64,000 nucleotides of DNA from Polydactylus sextarius (taxonomy: Eukaryota > Chordata > Actinopteri > Polynemidae). Of the stretch, positions 11,715 through 25,549 are shown piece after piece. Location: NCBI GenBank assembly GCA_016801845.1, contig CM028909.1:3967813-4031812 (forward strand), given 5' to 3'. Below the pieces are notes generated by a model, which saw only the letters and a list, made by a program, of their open reading frames with translations, was not told the DNA's origin and ran no database searches. Each line of letters starts with the position of its first letter. Within the stretch, counting starts at the first letter, position 1. A program made the position numbers and the translations under genes.

Positions 11715-13025
11715 GTCACTGAAAAACAAAAAAAACTTTGCTTAAATGTAATGCCAATGTAAAACAAATTAAAAAAAAATTGTTTTAATTCAGTAAAATA
11801 CAAAGAATCTTTTAATTTAATCTGTTAATTGTTTTTATATTGAAATTGCACCGTTTACACTGAAGAAAATCACTAGAAGACTATTTGTATTAAAACTGTT
11901 GCATTACAGATTGAAATACATCACTGAAAAATGTTTTTATGTAGTTTTTTTTCTTTAAAAAAATTTCTTTAGGTGTAACACCACTTTTCTACTGTAGTAA
12001 ACTGTTTAATTATGATGCTGAAATAATATTTCTGACAAATGAACATCCTGTGACTGTATCTGTATCATATTCATCATCATGGCTGCCAATGAACTGAGAG
12101 TTGTTGTTTTATTTTTGGGCAGAGCAGCTGATACAGCTCAGTAGTTTTTAGAAAAACTGCCTTTCTCTTTTTCAATTGTTTTTACTCGGGTCTCTGTTAT
12201 GGAGCATATATCATCCTGTGCTGCACCTGACAGTGTAACATTACCTGCTGTTGACTTTAATATTTGCTCATCTGTTTTCCCTGTGACTGTCATGTGCTCT
12301 TGACCACCTCTTACATCAGTCACGAACCGCTGAGCTTCTGAAATACGTTTCTGTAGCTCAGTCTTTTTAAATATGTCTGCTGTTGGTATTCTCATTGCTG
12401 ACAGCAGCGAATGGAGGTAAAACTTGTAACAATTTACACCCTGTCTGGTTAAAATGATTGTAACATGTAGCTATCAAAGAAAATCACTGAATACTTGAAA
12501 ACTTTAATCTGAAGGTGATAAAAAAATAAAAGCCACAGTATCACCACTGTTACCAGGATTGATCTCCTAGGAACCATTGATGTCATTGATCACCAACTGG
12601 GCCGCTAAGGTGAACAGCTAACCGCAGGATTGATCAACCTGCGGTGGACCTGCCTCAGCAGTGTCTTGTGATAATTGGCCGAAACACAACTGATGATGTG
12701 TCCCGCTGGTAAAGCCTGAGAGCAGCCATACTCGAAGCACTCCAACCAGAAGCGGTGCAAACACTGGGGATTGCAACATCTAGTCCTTTCAATGAACCAT
12801 GAACCATTTTAATCAACCCAATAGTTGAGATGGGATTAACTCACTCCCCAGGGAGGAAATTTGTTTGCTACCATGGACAACATACAGCAACATATACCAT
12901 CATCCATCGTCACAGGTGATGAAATCTTGCTCATTGTCACATATACATACTATAATTTTTGAGGCTATAGTGTTGGAAGTTTGGTAACAGTTCACATCGA
13001 TGATATGCAGCTGTGAAAGTTGGCT

Positions 13026-13043
13026 GATAAATAAATAAATAAA
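13026..13043. repeat. (AAAT)n microsatellite
   Basis: Four to five AAAT units within an AT-rich stretch. Confidence 0.8.
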
Positions 13044-16000
13044 TCGATTTATCGTTGCCTCCCTCCCTCTCAGAAACACAAACACGAACGCAAATTGGCG
13101 AAGTCGTACCTTTTATAGCCACCACTGTCAATGTCATCGCTGTAGGCTTTTAAATGGCGTGGGGCAAGATGGGTAATTAGTTTTAAAACACAGTATGCAC
13201 ACATATATATACATACAGTAGATAATAGTGTAGAGGCAAATTATAAACATATAAACAGAAGTAAAGTAATCCACAATAATGACATGATATTTATACTGAA
13301 ATCACCACTTTGGTTGTGCGTCTAGTTGAGGTTAATTAATAAACTGTTGCTTATGGACAAATATGTGTTTTGTGACGTCACCGTAAACTTGACCTTGAAT
13401 ATTTGTTTCCAAGACTGAAGAAATTCTCTCATTGTGTTAATAAGATACTGACGAGATACGAGAATGAGATGAACAGAAAACCTGAAAACATCATTTATAT
13501 TATTTACCTGCATGTTTTTTATTTTTTTCTGTCACTGCACTGAACACAGCAGAGGACAGATATTTAATGTAATATCAACCAAATTTTCTGTGATTGAAAA
13601 AAAAAAAAACTCTGACTGATTTCTCGCCACTTTTAAAATATCATTTTAACTTTGTTGTAATTAATCTACTGGTTCTCCAGTGGCACCGTGACAGAAGCTG
13701 ACTGATCGTCTGTCATCCTCGTTCCTCATTAGGCGTTTTATCCGGCAAATTGGTGTCTGTCTCATCTTTAATCATCTAGTGACAGTCAGGGACATGTAGG
13801 ACAACTGCCTGGTGCTTTTGGGAGAGCGCAGATATAATCAGAGAAGACCTCTGAGCCTAAACTCCTCCTCTTGTTGTTGTTGTTTTAAAGGGAATCTTGT
13901 CTGTGCATCTCTGAAAAGAAAACGTCTGCATCTGGAAGGGAAATTAAGAGGGAAATTTCTCCCGACAACAACAAAAAGAAACGTGAGGGCAGGTGGACTA
14001 ACGATGTTGTTGTCTGACTGTAGCTTCTGTGAGACCTTCGATGTCCGCAGGGACTCTGAGCGTCTTCCAACAATACCCTGCATCACCAACCAGAAATTAC
14101 AAAACCAAATCAACAAAAGGCCCCGGAGCCATTTCACCTTCTACCATAGAAGCTTGTTATTTCCCCTGACGCACACATTTTCACCAGGAGTTGGAGGAGA
14201 AATCCAAAATCTATTTTTGTTCCCTTCAGTCTTGTAGTTTAGGGATGATATTGATACAAAGCAGACACCGTCCAGACAAGAGGCGGGTGAGGCTGACAAA
14301 AGTGTTGATGCACTCGCAGGAGTTGTTCTCACTTATTACCGTGTGTTTGAAGCAGTGAGCTTAACAGGCTGCAGCATGTGTCTTCATGGACTTTATTTTC
14401 TGCCCTGAGTTTTGCCTCGGAGGCAACACAGGCAGCTGCGGTTCAATCTCGTTGGCCTCCTAAAGGACTCGAGCTCTGCACCCAAACAGACTAAATGACT
14501 TCAGCTGTCAAATCACTGAGTGTGAGAGGCACCAAAGGCTTGAAATAGGAATGGCGCAGCACTTATGGCACCATATGACTGTTGTTACATCGTTGTTCTT
14601 TGTCCTTTATGGTCATTTCAAGTTTTTCATGCCTCAGGCTTTTCCCCAACATTCCTTGTGTTTTGTGTCTGTCACAACACTATGAAGTGTGGCTAAGTCC
14701 CTTTGGCAAAGTCTGCTGAAAAAAATGACTTGAATTGAGACTTAAAGTCTGAGCCCTCAGGCTCCGGCTCTGACAGTGTGACAGTCCTGACTCCTCGTGG
14801 ACTGAAAGTCTTTGGACAAAGACTTTCAAAGCTGGACCCTGTAGTTTGTTCAAGCTAAGAAGAAGTACAATGTTATCCATCACAGTGCAGTGAAGTCCAC
14901 TTCATGTCTGTTTGATATGATCTTTGTACAAATACGAACAATATAATGTCAGGTTACACAAACAGGAATGTTTGTTTTAGGTGTAAGGATTATTTGTCTA
15001 CATGGACACTGTGCCCTGACAACATAGAGGGAAGTTTTTGTAATGTTACCATCAGCATAGAAAGCACTAAATGATTGATTTACATCGAGATGAAGTCATG
15101 ATCCCTGTCACATCTACATCTGCTAACAGCTCATGTCAGACCAGACATGTCTATCAGTGATCTGAGTGATGAACAGTAACTTTGTTATCAGCTTATTCCT
15201 TGTGGTTGTTGGTCACTGAAGCACTGCTGGGGCAGTAAATCTGGGGGTGGATAGAGGCTGAATCCACAATCATTAGTACATTTTATGTGTCTTAAATACT
15301 TTGTACACATTTCCTGTATTCTCTTATTATTTCTGTATAAAGAAAGCGAGAGATAAATATGTTTGGTCTTTACAGCTCTGATAAAACAAAACATGTGGTG
15401 CTGGAGTCATATCTTCCTAAAGTCAGAGAGGTGAAGCGACTCTGCTGGTGCTTAGTCATGCTGCAGCAGAATCGAAAGCATCGAAGAAAAAAAAGCATAA
15501 GCAGCAGCACAGCGACAACAGTGCCCTGCTAAAAAAAAGAAAAGAAAACAAAAAAGAAAAGAAAGAAAAAAAAAAAAACACATGCTGTTGTCAACTGAAT
15601 GAGATTCTTGTGAAGGACTGATGGCAGACACAGCTGCTCTCAGGAGGATTCAAGCTCTCAGCAGATGTTGTTGTTCTTCTTGGAGATTCTGGTTTATCAC
15701 TGTCACAGAAGGCTTTTTTTTTTTTTGTTGTTAAACAGTTAAAAGAAAGCACAATTGTCAGACGTCACCTGTTTAAGAGTCAAGTTATTGGCTCGAGTGG
15801 TTTTTGAGTCAAAATAAGGAAGGATGTGGAGCCGAAAGCCACAGTGAGACTCTTATTTTTAACAGATAATTCACATTAATAATATCACCTGCAACATGCA
15901 TCTTCTTCACTGCACTGAAGAAATCACTTCTCATACCATTTTTTATGTTGCATAATAATTCAATTAGTAAACCACAATAATCAAAATGACATGACCAAAA

Positions 16001-17370
16001 CCTTTTCATGAAGACGTGAAGGTTTTGTTTTTAAAAAGGAAACAGCAGCTATAGGCATGCATCTAATAGTGCAACTAATATCAAAAGTTGGTAAGTAACT
16101 TATGATATATTAGTTGCTTCCAAATAAAACACAATTCATTCATAATATTGTGAATCCAAGCCTATAATGTCACAATTAATTTTTTCTGGGTTGCATGAAT
16201 AAAAGCAGAAAAAAAAATTCAAAACGGATCTGATAAGGTTCTGTGACCTACCCTGGTTTTATGACCTGGTGTAAGTGGACCAGGAAGAGAACCCAGTCCT
16301 CTTCCACAATGTGAACACAAACAGAACTGAGTCTATTATCTGTTGACAAAGTAGCACAACATTCCTGATAGGAAACGTCAACTTCTGACATTCATCTGTA
16401 CACGTTTGAGCCAGAATTCAACCCACAACATCAGGAACATCAGCAGAAACTGAAATATAAAACTGAATTTTCAGAACATCTTTATGTCTGAGCTTTTGTC
16501 TGACATGGACATTTACCTTCTTAGCTTGATGACAGCAGGACTGTGTGCATAAATTGACTTGTTGATGTGTGTTTTGTAAATATTTGTCACCACTGCACTT
16601 TGGGAGAATGAGCACAGTCAATCACTGCGCCATTTATTCTTTTGTTGGAGCAGAAAAAGAACCTTTAACATTTGTTTATCTGCAGAAAACTACTTTTAAA
16701 GTTCTTCCCAAAATAAAATGACCCAGTTGCTTTATCCCAGCTGCTTGATAAAGTTCATATCTCGTTTTATGAACCTGACATGAACCTGATCTGTTCAATT
16801 CACTGAAAACATTGAAGATGTGACTCATACTTAGAAAAAGGTTATGGCCTCAAGTCACATCTCAAGCAGCTGAAACTGTAACTTGTGACTCTACCTGTTA
16901 GCATCATTAGTCTCAATTAATTATGAATTAACATGAAGAGCCAGTGTGTCTAGACTATCAAATCAGTTTCACCAAATTATTGGATCCAATACATTGAAAA
17001 TGACATAATAATGGATTAATCCGTTAAGTATTTAATAAACTCAACGTCAATCATGGCGGAGTTGAGTCTTTTGTGTTGTTGGAAGAGAAAATTGAAAATC
17101 TGTTTGATCCTTGTGAGGAAAAAGAGAAACTTCTAAGACTAATGAAACTAAACGGAAACCATGACCCTGGACGACAACATATCAGCTGCATCTACACACT
17201 GATGAGGCCATTTGATCATTTAGACCAATGAAGTGAAGGGAAATAAAAAATGAATAAGAGACGGAGACGATGAGAGAAGAGAGGACACGTCCCGAAATTA
17301 TGCGAAGGAGACTGTGTGTGTGTCAGAGAGACAAAGAAGTCATGTGACAACCAGCTATATCTGGTGTCTA

Positions 17371-17379
17371 ACACACACA

Positions 17380-17410
<31 letters not shown>
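17371..17410. repeat. (AC)n microsatellite
   Basis: AC alternation with one AAAC interruption near 17381. A second tract follows at 17521. Confidence 0.95.
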
Positions 17411-17413
<3 letters not shown>

Positions 17414-17519
17414 CTGTTCTCGGTACGACAGATTCATTTGCAGAGCGGGAGAGTAAATGGCCTCATAATTCATTGTGGTCATTAGGAAGGAGGAAGGCAC
17501 AGTCATTACCCTGTGGTAG

Positions 17520-17525
17520 ACACAC

Positions 17526-17555
<30 letters not shown>
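17520..17555. repeat. (AC)n microsatellite
   Basis: AC alternation with one G interruption at 17530. Confidence 0.95.
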
Positions 17556-17556
<1 letters not shown>

Positions 17557-20500
17557 AACAACAGGTATAGACACAACCACTATATATTCATAGTTTAACA
17601 GCCACAAAGGAACAAAGGGAATCTCTCCTACAGTCTGTGTTGTGTGGATAAGATCAGTGGCCGTTGAACAAGCAATCATTGACCATTGTGTTGTTTTGTC
17701 TTTAAAAGACACACACTCGTCATCAAAGCTCAATAACTATAGGTGGTAGAGACTCACTGTGTACACAGATCTACCATTGCTTTGCTCCGTTGACCTGAAA
17801 ATGAATATCTGAGTCATAAAACATGAAAACGCTGCCACCATCGCTGCAGACGAAACACACACACACACAGCCTCTTTCATTTATCACTACCTACAGTTCA
17901 ACACAACTCAATTGACCGTGCAGATGTTGCTGCGTTATAGTAGCTTCAGTGAACGTAACCTCGGGTGTGTTCACCTCTTCAGCCTCTTGTCCATCCGGTT
18001 TCCCTGATACCTCCTGTTTGTTTGTTCTTGTGTCTCCCTGAGCTCCGCCTGCCTCAACCATTAGTCCATGCATGTGTCCCTCTCCCTAGTGGCACTTTGC
18101 AGCTCCTCCTGAGGGATATTGATGTATTTGCAGACCAGATGAGATCTATAATATCTCCAGTGTTTTCTGGGTAGACCCTGGGGTCTCCTACTAGTTAGAT
18201 ATGTCTGGAAAACCTCCATTGAGGGCTGCAGGAGGCATTAGACATCTCTGACTGTCTGTCAGCCCAAACACAACGGAGAGGAAACTAATTCATTCTTACA
18301 GTCACGACCCACAGCTTCATAGTGAAGGTCAATATATAGAGTGAATAGCACGGTCTAACCTTCACCTGTGAACAAGACCATGAGATAATGGACCCAAACC
18401 CACCTCACACTTTCCCACAACATCCCTAGATGAAGCAGCAGGTGGCTGAGCACATCTAAGGCTGCTGTGCTTCCCTTCCTGTGTTTTGTCTTCATTTGCC
18501 TCTTGAAATCTTTAAACTGACAGAAACACTTGTCGAGAGCAGGAACACTTCCCCTCACCTATAAAATCAATGAGATTCCTCTTAAACAGTGAGTTTATAA
18601 TAATCTGTGGAACTGCCAGAGAGATGAGGTAGATATGCACCAATTACCATCAGCTCTTTAATACCAACTGAGTCCTTTTACCACTTATCAATATTCTATT
18701 GTCTTTTAGCTCATTGGGGTTTTTATGAGAAGCACATTTACTGAGGGTTTTATAGTTTAAGGCGCGTGTGCACGACTCAATAAACACATTTCTATATATT
18801 TGTCTGTTCAGATTTTTTCTGTTCTCTGGCTCCTCGGCGTATAGAAAAAAAAATGTTTCCTCTGCGTTCAGTCTTTACACCGAGCTAGAGTTCATCCTGT
18901 CGTCGCAAAGTCCAAAAACTGAAACTGTCATAAAACAAATGAGAACATTTAACAATAACATCTGGTGTCATTCAGTTGTTGTATTTCTCTCAAAGTTTGA
19001 GAGAAACCTGTAGAAACAGACTAATGAATACCCAGATTTCATCAGGAGGAAGGTAATGACTGCCTCACACATGCACATCCAGAGTGGATAAACAAATAAA
19101 AATGTATGAACGAATCATGAATAAAAGGTGTCCATCAGGTCACGGACCAGGCGCCTGTTTCACCATCACAGAGTCAGATATCTGGCCAACTTGGTGCGTC
19201 CATGAGTCCAGTCGCCAACTAATTAAAACTCTCTGGTCCCAAAAAACTCAGTAGAGTTGCCAGATCTCTTCCACAGCAGATGGTCAGAAAGAGACACAAA
19301 TGGAGCGCAAATCGCTGTGTGATTAAAATTCTGGTCAGTTTCATGTTTCAGGGATCTGAGGTGAAGAAAAACGTTAACCATCATTTCACATGCATATAAA
19401 CACTGCATCAACATAAATGAGTTTCTTTCCTCTAATACAGTTGACAGTGTGTGTATAGGGACCAAAGAATAACAGGAAATGAAAAGTCCTTTGGGTCAAA
19501 TTCAGCATCAGTGTCATTTATTTTTCCATTGGGGGAAGTATAAAATGAAAAACAGCAGGATCCAGATTCACTTTGACACCTGAGCCAATCAGCAAACAGC
19601 TCTTAACTGGCTCAGGTGCTGTGCTGCGTCTCCAGGGACGATAAAGATTTACCTAGTTTCCTCCTTCTCTGTTGTGTCCCTGCCTTGGGCCTCAGATCCT
19701 GGATCAGTCAGATCAGTCTGACGGCATGTTGCAGAGCTGAGCTGCAGCCTGTTTCTTCACATTATTGACAACTTGTGAGAAGCAGGTTCTTCTCTGAAAT
19801 ACACTGTCCCATTGATTTATATCCTGTCTTCACCAAAATAAAAGCCCTCAGAAAGATGTTGACAGCAACTACAGATGTAGCACAACCAAAACTGCTCGCA
19901 TAGTCAGACACTTCACACATCACTTCACACAAGTGTAATGCATGTGAAAACACTGCACAGCTGCACTACTAGAGGCAGATCGATATATTTGTCATATAGG
20001 GGGAAATCTGATCAATTAATCATATCAAAATCTTTTTAGGTAGAATCACTATTTAGGTTTGGCTGAACTCACATTATCAGTTGTGCAAACAGTTGCAATA
20101 GACTCTTTTGCCACTACAAATCTGATTAACATTCGGTAAATTTGGAAAATTCACCGATTTAAAACCCCCCAGGTCAGTAACTCACAAGCGAAACATTACA
20201 AAAACACAAAAAACACCTCTGTTTAACTGCACTAAGGTAGACCGTGAGCTACAACCCAGTTTTCATATAAACTAGATGTCCTCTACCTTGTGGGAGTTAC
20301 AATGGTCCTAATTACCAATCGTCTGTGAGACGAGTGCTTAGGGACCGTCTACAAAGTGCAATACCAAATAGAGATACTGCAAAAATATTTAACAACTGTA
20401 CTCTGATACACCGCAGTGTCACTTCATTCACTTCACATGTCTGTGGTCTCCTGGTCTCCTCACTACAACATCAAGATTGACAAAAGTTGCTTTGTCATAA

Positions 20501-22548
20501 TTTTTAGAGAGGAAACACACATTATTATTAATTTGTCAAATATGACAGAAGGTTCCCTGGTATCATGTCCAAAGGTTTGGGTGAGAATTGTTTTTGTATT
20601 TTTAGTTAGATCATGAATGTAAAAAGAAGAAAATGGTTGTTCTGTAACACTGCACTTTGTTTTTTATATGTGTGTGAACTTTATCATTTATTGAGTTATT
20701 TAAAAGATTATAATGTTGTTTTTGTTTATTTGTTTTACAACCTTTGTTTGAGATTTCCAAGTTTTCCATTATTGAAAGGCAGGTATATTTCTAGATATAT
20801 TTCTATGTTAAAATGTTCTACTGAAAAAAAACATAAGAAAATGAGAATGAATGTGCTGTAATGTAGTTAGAAAGAATTAAATCGGAATCGACCAAACTCA
20901 GTATCGACAGGTCAAACTCAGCCCTGAAAAAGAATCAGCCTAGAAAATTGCAATCTGTGCATCTCTACTGTTTATCATTGCTTTGCTATGGGCTGATGTC
21001 CTAAAATGTGCAACGTGGATCAGTCTGTTGTTATGGAAACAGAAACCTTTTCCATTGCTAACGTCCCTCCAGGCAGCACTTTTTTCCCTCCTGAAGAATA
21101 CTAATAAAAACCCCAGCTTCTTGTGAGGAGCAGCATCATCAGCTTCAGTGCTGCCCTCCCCCTCCGCTTAACGATGAATTCAGCCTGATGTTTCTCCTCC
21201 TCCCTGTGGTCCACCTTCTCGCTGTTGAGCCTTTTAGCACCAAACAGATGCTCACAGGAATCCCCTGCTTGTGGCTCTTGTTGTTGCCGTGAGCTGAAAA
21301 CACGCCTGCAGTGCAGCGCCGTGCTGACGAAAGTTAAAACCATTTATCTGCTGCTCTGTGATGGCGAGAGCACATGCTAAGAGCTCGCAGCACTGTCAGA
21401 AAAAAGTGCTAATGAAGCGTGTCGGGGAAAACAAAAAGCTAAAAGGGACTCGGAGACCTGCTTTTATTATTTATGATTTTCGTTTCTAAGGAAAATGTGG
21501 TCGTCTTTGGCTTTTCCTGAACTCTGACATTTAAATTTTAATGTGTTGCTTCTCCATCAAGAACTGAACAGAGAGAACACAGAGAAAACTTTCTTCTCTT
21601 AAAAACTAAAATTACATTAGATTAATGTAGAAGTTTTGACATGAAAAGTTCTTTTTATGGCTTAAAGTACTAAAAATCATCCATTCACTGTTGCTTCCTC
21701 ACATCTTTGCTGTTCTAGGTTCTATGAGACACAAACAGAGACACAACTCTGATCAGTTCCCCTACCTGTTTGACTTCTATTTGTCTTTTAATAAAAAGGG
21801 GTCCAGTTGACATAATCCTTTGGAGGATTTTGATCTATCTCTATCTCTAAATAAGTGACCTACCCACTGGATAAATCCCACACTTCCTCGATGTCTCTTT
21901 CTGCTGCTTAGAGATGTCAAACCTCCCTCTGTCCCTGACACATGAGAAGCACAAATGTGTCTCTCCTCTATCTGATATAGCTGCACCATAAGGGAGACAT
22001 TTTATAGTCATTATGCAACAGTGTGTGTGTGTGCATTAATTTAAATTTTGTGTTGGCTGAATGTCACATCTTTCCATCTAGATTTAAAAGCACGAATTCT
22101 TTGCAACGACTGTGAAAAAGTGCAGAGGCAGCATAGTGTAAAAGGACAAAGTAAAAACTTGTGAGACATTATTTTAAAATAGAACGTCCCTATTTTTTAA
22201 TTAGAGAAGTACAATGATGTAGAGGTATCGCACTTAAAATCTGCTCCTGTTCCAAGCCCCAGAGCTACATCATCAGCTCTAACACACAGAGTAAAATGAC
22301 TTAATTTGAGAAAAATATTTAGTATTTTAGTTGAAGTCGTCTGGTGACAGGGTGATGATTGTTTATTTAAACTCCTTTGAAGTCATTTTTTTCTGTTCAG
22401 TGAACATTTTACCACTGTTTCATTAGATTTTCTGCAGTGTTTATAGTATTTCAACTACTAAAGGCTGGGACTGTATAGGATATGATGCCAACATTACCTA
22501 AGATGAAACTCAACTCTAGTTTCAAACTTGAAGTATCCTCTGATTCAT

Positions 22549-22854
22549 CCCAGATAGAAAATGTTCTGGTTGTAGTCTGGCAAACGTTTGGCATTTTTGG
22601 ATTCATTTAGTCACAAAGGTTGAAGGTCTTTGATTTGACTATGTCATAGTTATGGTTTAACCACACTAGTTAAAAAGTAAAGGTAAATAAGGTAAAGGCT
22701 TTTGTCTTGACTGATTTTGGTCTCATTTGGGGTCAGTTATAGCTCCAGAGGTCCATAACTCCACAACTAGGTGAGTTTTGACGTCCTTTTGTTTTTTCTA
22801 AAGACTTTGCCAAAATTGGGTCAGATTTGGCCTGTAATGATTTTGCTATCTGGG
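22549..22854 (+). mobile_element. MITE family 'CCCAGATA', copy 1
   Basis: About 306 bp with inverted ends CCCAGATAG(C)AAAA and TTTTGCTATCTGGG; outside them the symmetry extends to ATCCC...GGGAT. Internal landmarks shared with the other copies are 'TCTGGCAAACGTTTGG', 'TTTGACTATGTCATAG', 'GGTAAAGGCTTTTG' and 'TAATGATTTTGCTATCTGG'. There is no reading frame. This copy best shows the family's full length. Confidence 0.75.
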
Positions 22855-25147
22855 ATGGTTGTTCATTTGTCCATCGATCCAAATCTTTCGAATGCAACAT
22901 ATAAGAAACGTATTAAACACATTTTTGCTACATGAACAATGTAACTTAACACCACATCCAGTTCAGCACAAAGAATTTGTTTCTGCTTTACATTCTGTAA
23001 AGACGACATGTATACTAATAAGAATATATTTACTTTAAAACTGTGATGTTACAAAACATTTTTATGACTTTTACTCATATATTTACTCAAGAATTCATTG
23101 GTCAATCATGATAAAAACCAAAAAGCCAAACAGAAACTTCACCGTGACAGCATAATGTTTTGCAAAAACTAGAGAAGTGGTGGAGAACTTCACAACACTG
23201 ACAGGTCACCACTTTATCACAGAGCTGAGATAACGAGACAAAAACACACAACTATAGGCAATTTAGACTGGTCCATTAACCTCAGGAACCCTGGGAACAG
23301 CAACTTTGTCTGCAACTTTAATGACTGGTTGATTCAAAATACAAGACAGTGATTTGTGAATATGTAAAACTCTACAGTTTAACTTTAGAGTTTATTTCGA
23401 CAAACCATCTGTCAAAATAGTGAAATATTTTTATCCATTATGAGCCAGAGTTCTATTTTGGGGTCACATTCTCTGATTAATGCATCTCTCAGTCAATCAC
23501 AGGAAGTCGTGTAAGCTGCCTCTTGCTTGACCCTCATCGCTGTCACCCTGCCAGCCTAATTAAGATTTTATAACTTAACAGACAAAAAATGGCTGCAATA
23601 AACAGCTTTAAACCTAAATTACAAAGTTCATAATGAGTCCTCAGACACCACTGATTGGTGTCTCAAATGCAGCTGCGGTCGTTTATGGTCTCTGGGCCAT
23701 CAGCTTCATCGTTTATGTCCAAGGGCCCTTGGACACAGTGTTAGAGTGTATGTGGTTGTGTAGGTTAAATATCACCACTTCCTATTATAAAGGAGTGACA
23801 AAGGTTTTTTAACAGAGGTTTAACAGAGGCAGCTACATCCTGCTTCAGATGAGATACTGAGTCAATCCCAGGTAATTATGCACAGTCCATCACCTCAACA
23901 CAGACTCAAGCTTAAGTCTTTGGGATAAGTGGACATCTTTAAATTCAAAGCACTCAACCGATGCTCTTACCTGTGTTCAGTCTGAGATTTTTCTTTAAAG
24001 CTTTCCACTTGTTTAACGTTCCTCTGATAGACAGTGTGGAGGATTGCGCTTATTGAATTATCCTCTATTTGTATTTAAAGCTTTCACTGATAAACTAATT
24101 GTCCAGTCCAATCCAGTGTTGCAGAAGAACTGGAGTTAATCCCAGTTGACGTTGGGTGAGGAGTAGTACACCCTGGAGAGGTCAAACAACCATTTATTGC
24201 TTGAAGCCAGATCCACCTGACCTGTCTGATGGCCACATCTCACCCATGTGTGCAACATGCAAACATCTCACACTAACCACATAAAACTGCGCAGATCATA
24301 CAAACTCCACAGGTTCAACACATACCCATCATCTTGTGAGATGACAATGTTAACCACCCAACTATTAAAGTCTGAGGTTACAAGATGACCAGATATCATA
24401 AGTGTCAGTGTTATTGCAAATATAAACAATGAATTCATTGTATAAAACATTGTTCTATAGTATTCAGTACCGTGGTGTATATACAAAAACAAATCCCTCT
24501 GCCTTGTGTGTCAAATCTATTATGATAGATATTTAAAATACATTTATGACACATCTCTAATTGTTCTTTAAAAAGAAAAAAGTACATGTATGTGGTAGAA
24601 ATACAGAGTGTAGCAGTGTAGTGGTCGGGCAGATGAACAGAAACACTGAGACACAGAACAAAAACAATTATCTCCACTAAAAATGAACAACAACCTGTAA
24701 AGAAAGAACATTTTGGCCCATATGAGGTTTGTTCCTTAAACTGGCTTCAACCCCGAACTCAAGCATCATACAGGCTCTTATCAAACACATGAATGTCTCT
24801 GACAGTAAAACCTTATCTTGCTCTTTGGCTCCTGTGTGCTCTCATTAAACCTCTGGAGCTGTGCGAGTTAAGGTATCCAATACAGTCACTAAAATACACT
24901 GCTTATTAGCACAGAGCCGCACTCTCGTCTCTCTCTCTCTCTCTGTTGTGGTCGGCCATCTTGTGCAATCAGCCCTTTCATTAAACCTGACACATTTAAA
25001 TGATGGAGTGTTACTGCCACCAGATGCCCACCGACGAGGCCCAGTTGTTGGGGCAGCCGTCTTTAACGAGGACAACCTCCGAGAACTGACACTGTCTAGT
25101 GTGAGTGCAAAGTAAGTACAGCTCTGATGTAACACCTATGTGTGTGG

Positions 25148-25149
<2 letters not shown>

Positions 25150-25185
<36 letters not shown>

Positions 25186-25208
25186 ACACAGACACACACA
25201 CACACACA
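25150..25208. repeat. Adjacent (TG)16 and (CA)9 tracts
   Basis: TG alternation to 25182, then GAGGACACAGA, then CA alternation to 25208. The two tracts are complementary and could pair. Confidence 0.95.
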
Positions 25209-25526
25209 GGCAGAGGAGATGTGAAGGGTCTTGATGTTGCCGTCTGAGTAAAGGGCTTCAGTGGGAGAAGACATCTCTTCAAGAGTAAAACCATTAACTA
25301 AGTGTTCCTCTCTAAAACAGGTATTGGGATTGGGCTCATTTATTGACAAAGGTCACTGGAGCTGATCATCTGTAGATAGTGATGTTATTCTCTGTGAGGG
25401 TGTCGACTAATTTTCGAACTGAGACTTTATGTCAGTCATGATTTACATGAGTAGCTGCCTACCAGGCTACTAACTCACACATCAGCCACCCACTCCACCT
25501 ATGTTTGATTCAATCAAATCCATCAA

Positions 25527-25549
25527 AACACACACACACACACACACAC
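25527..25549. repeat. (AC)n microsatellite
   Basis: About eleven AC units. Confidence 0.95.

Larger units (their letters stand above)
11723..22548. other. Noncoding, no gene seen
   Basis: Contains the CA tracts at 17.4-17.6 kb, a quasi-palindrome at 12620-12644, an 11-bp-stem hairpin at 19577-19618 and A-rich patches at 15540-15580. No exon with recognisable protein content. Confidence 0.6.

Noticed and set aside
13812..14237. 141-residue frame
   Set aside because: No recognisable domain, mixed composition, no splice or promoter context, and overlapping frames on the other strand of similar quality.
24861..25349. Frames at 24.8-25.3 kb as an exon
   Set aside because: They run into TG/CA tracts and lack splice sites and recognisable residues.
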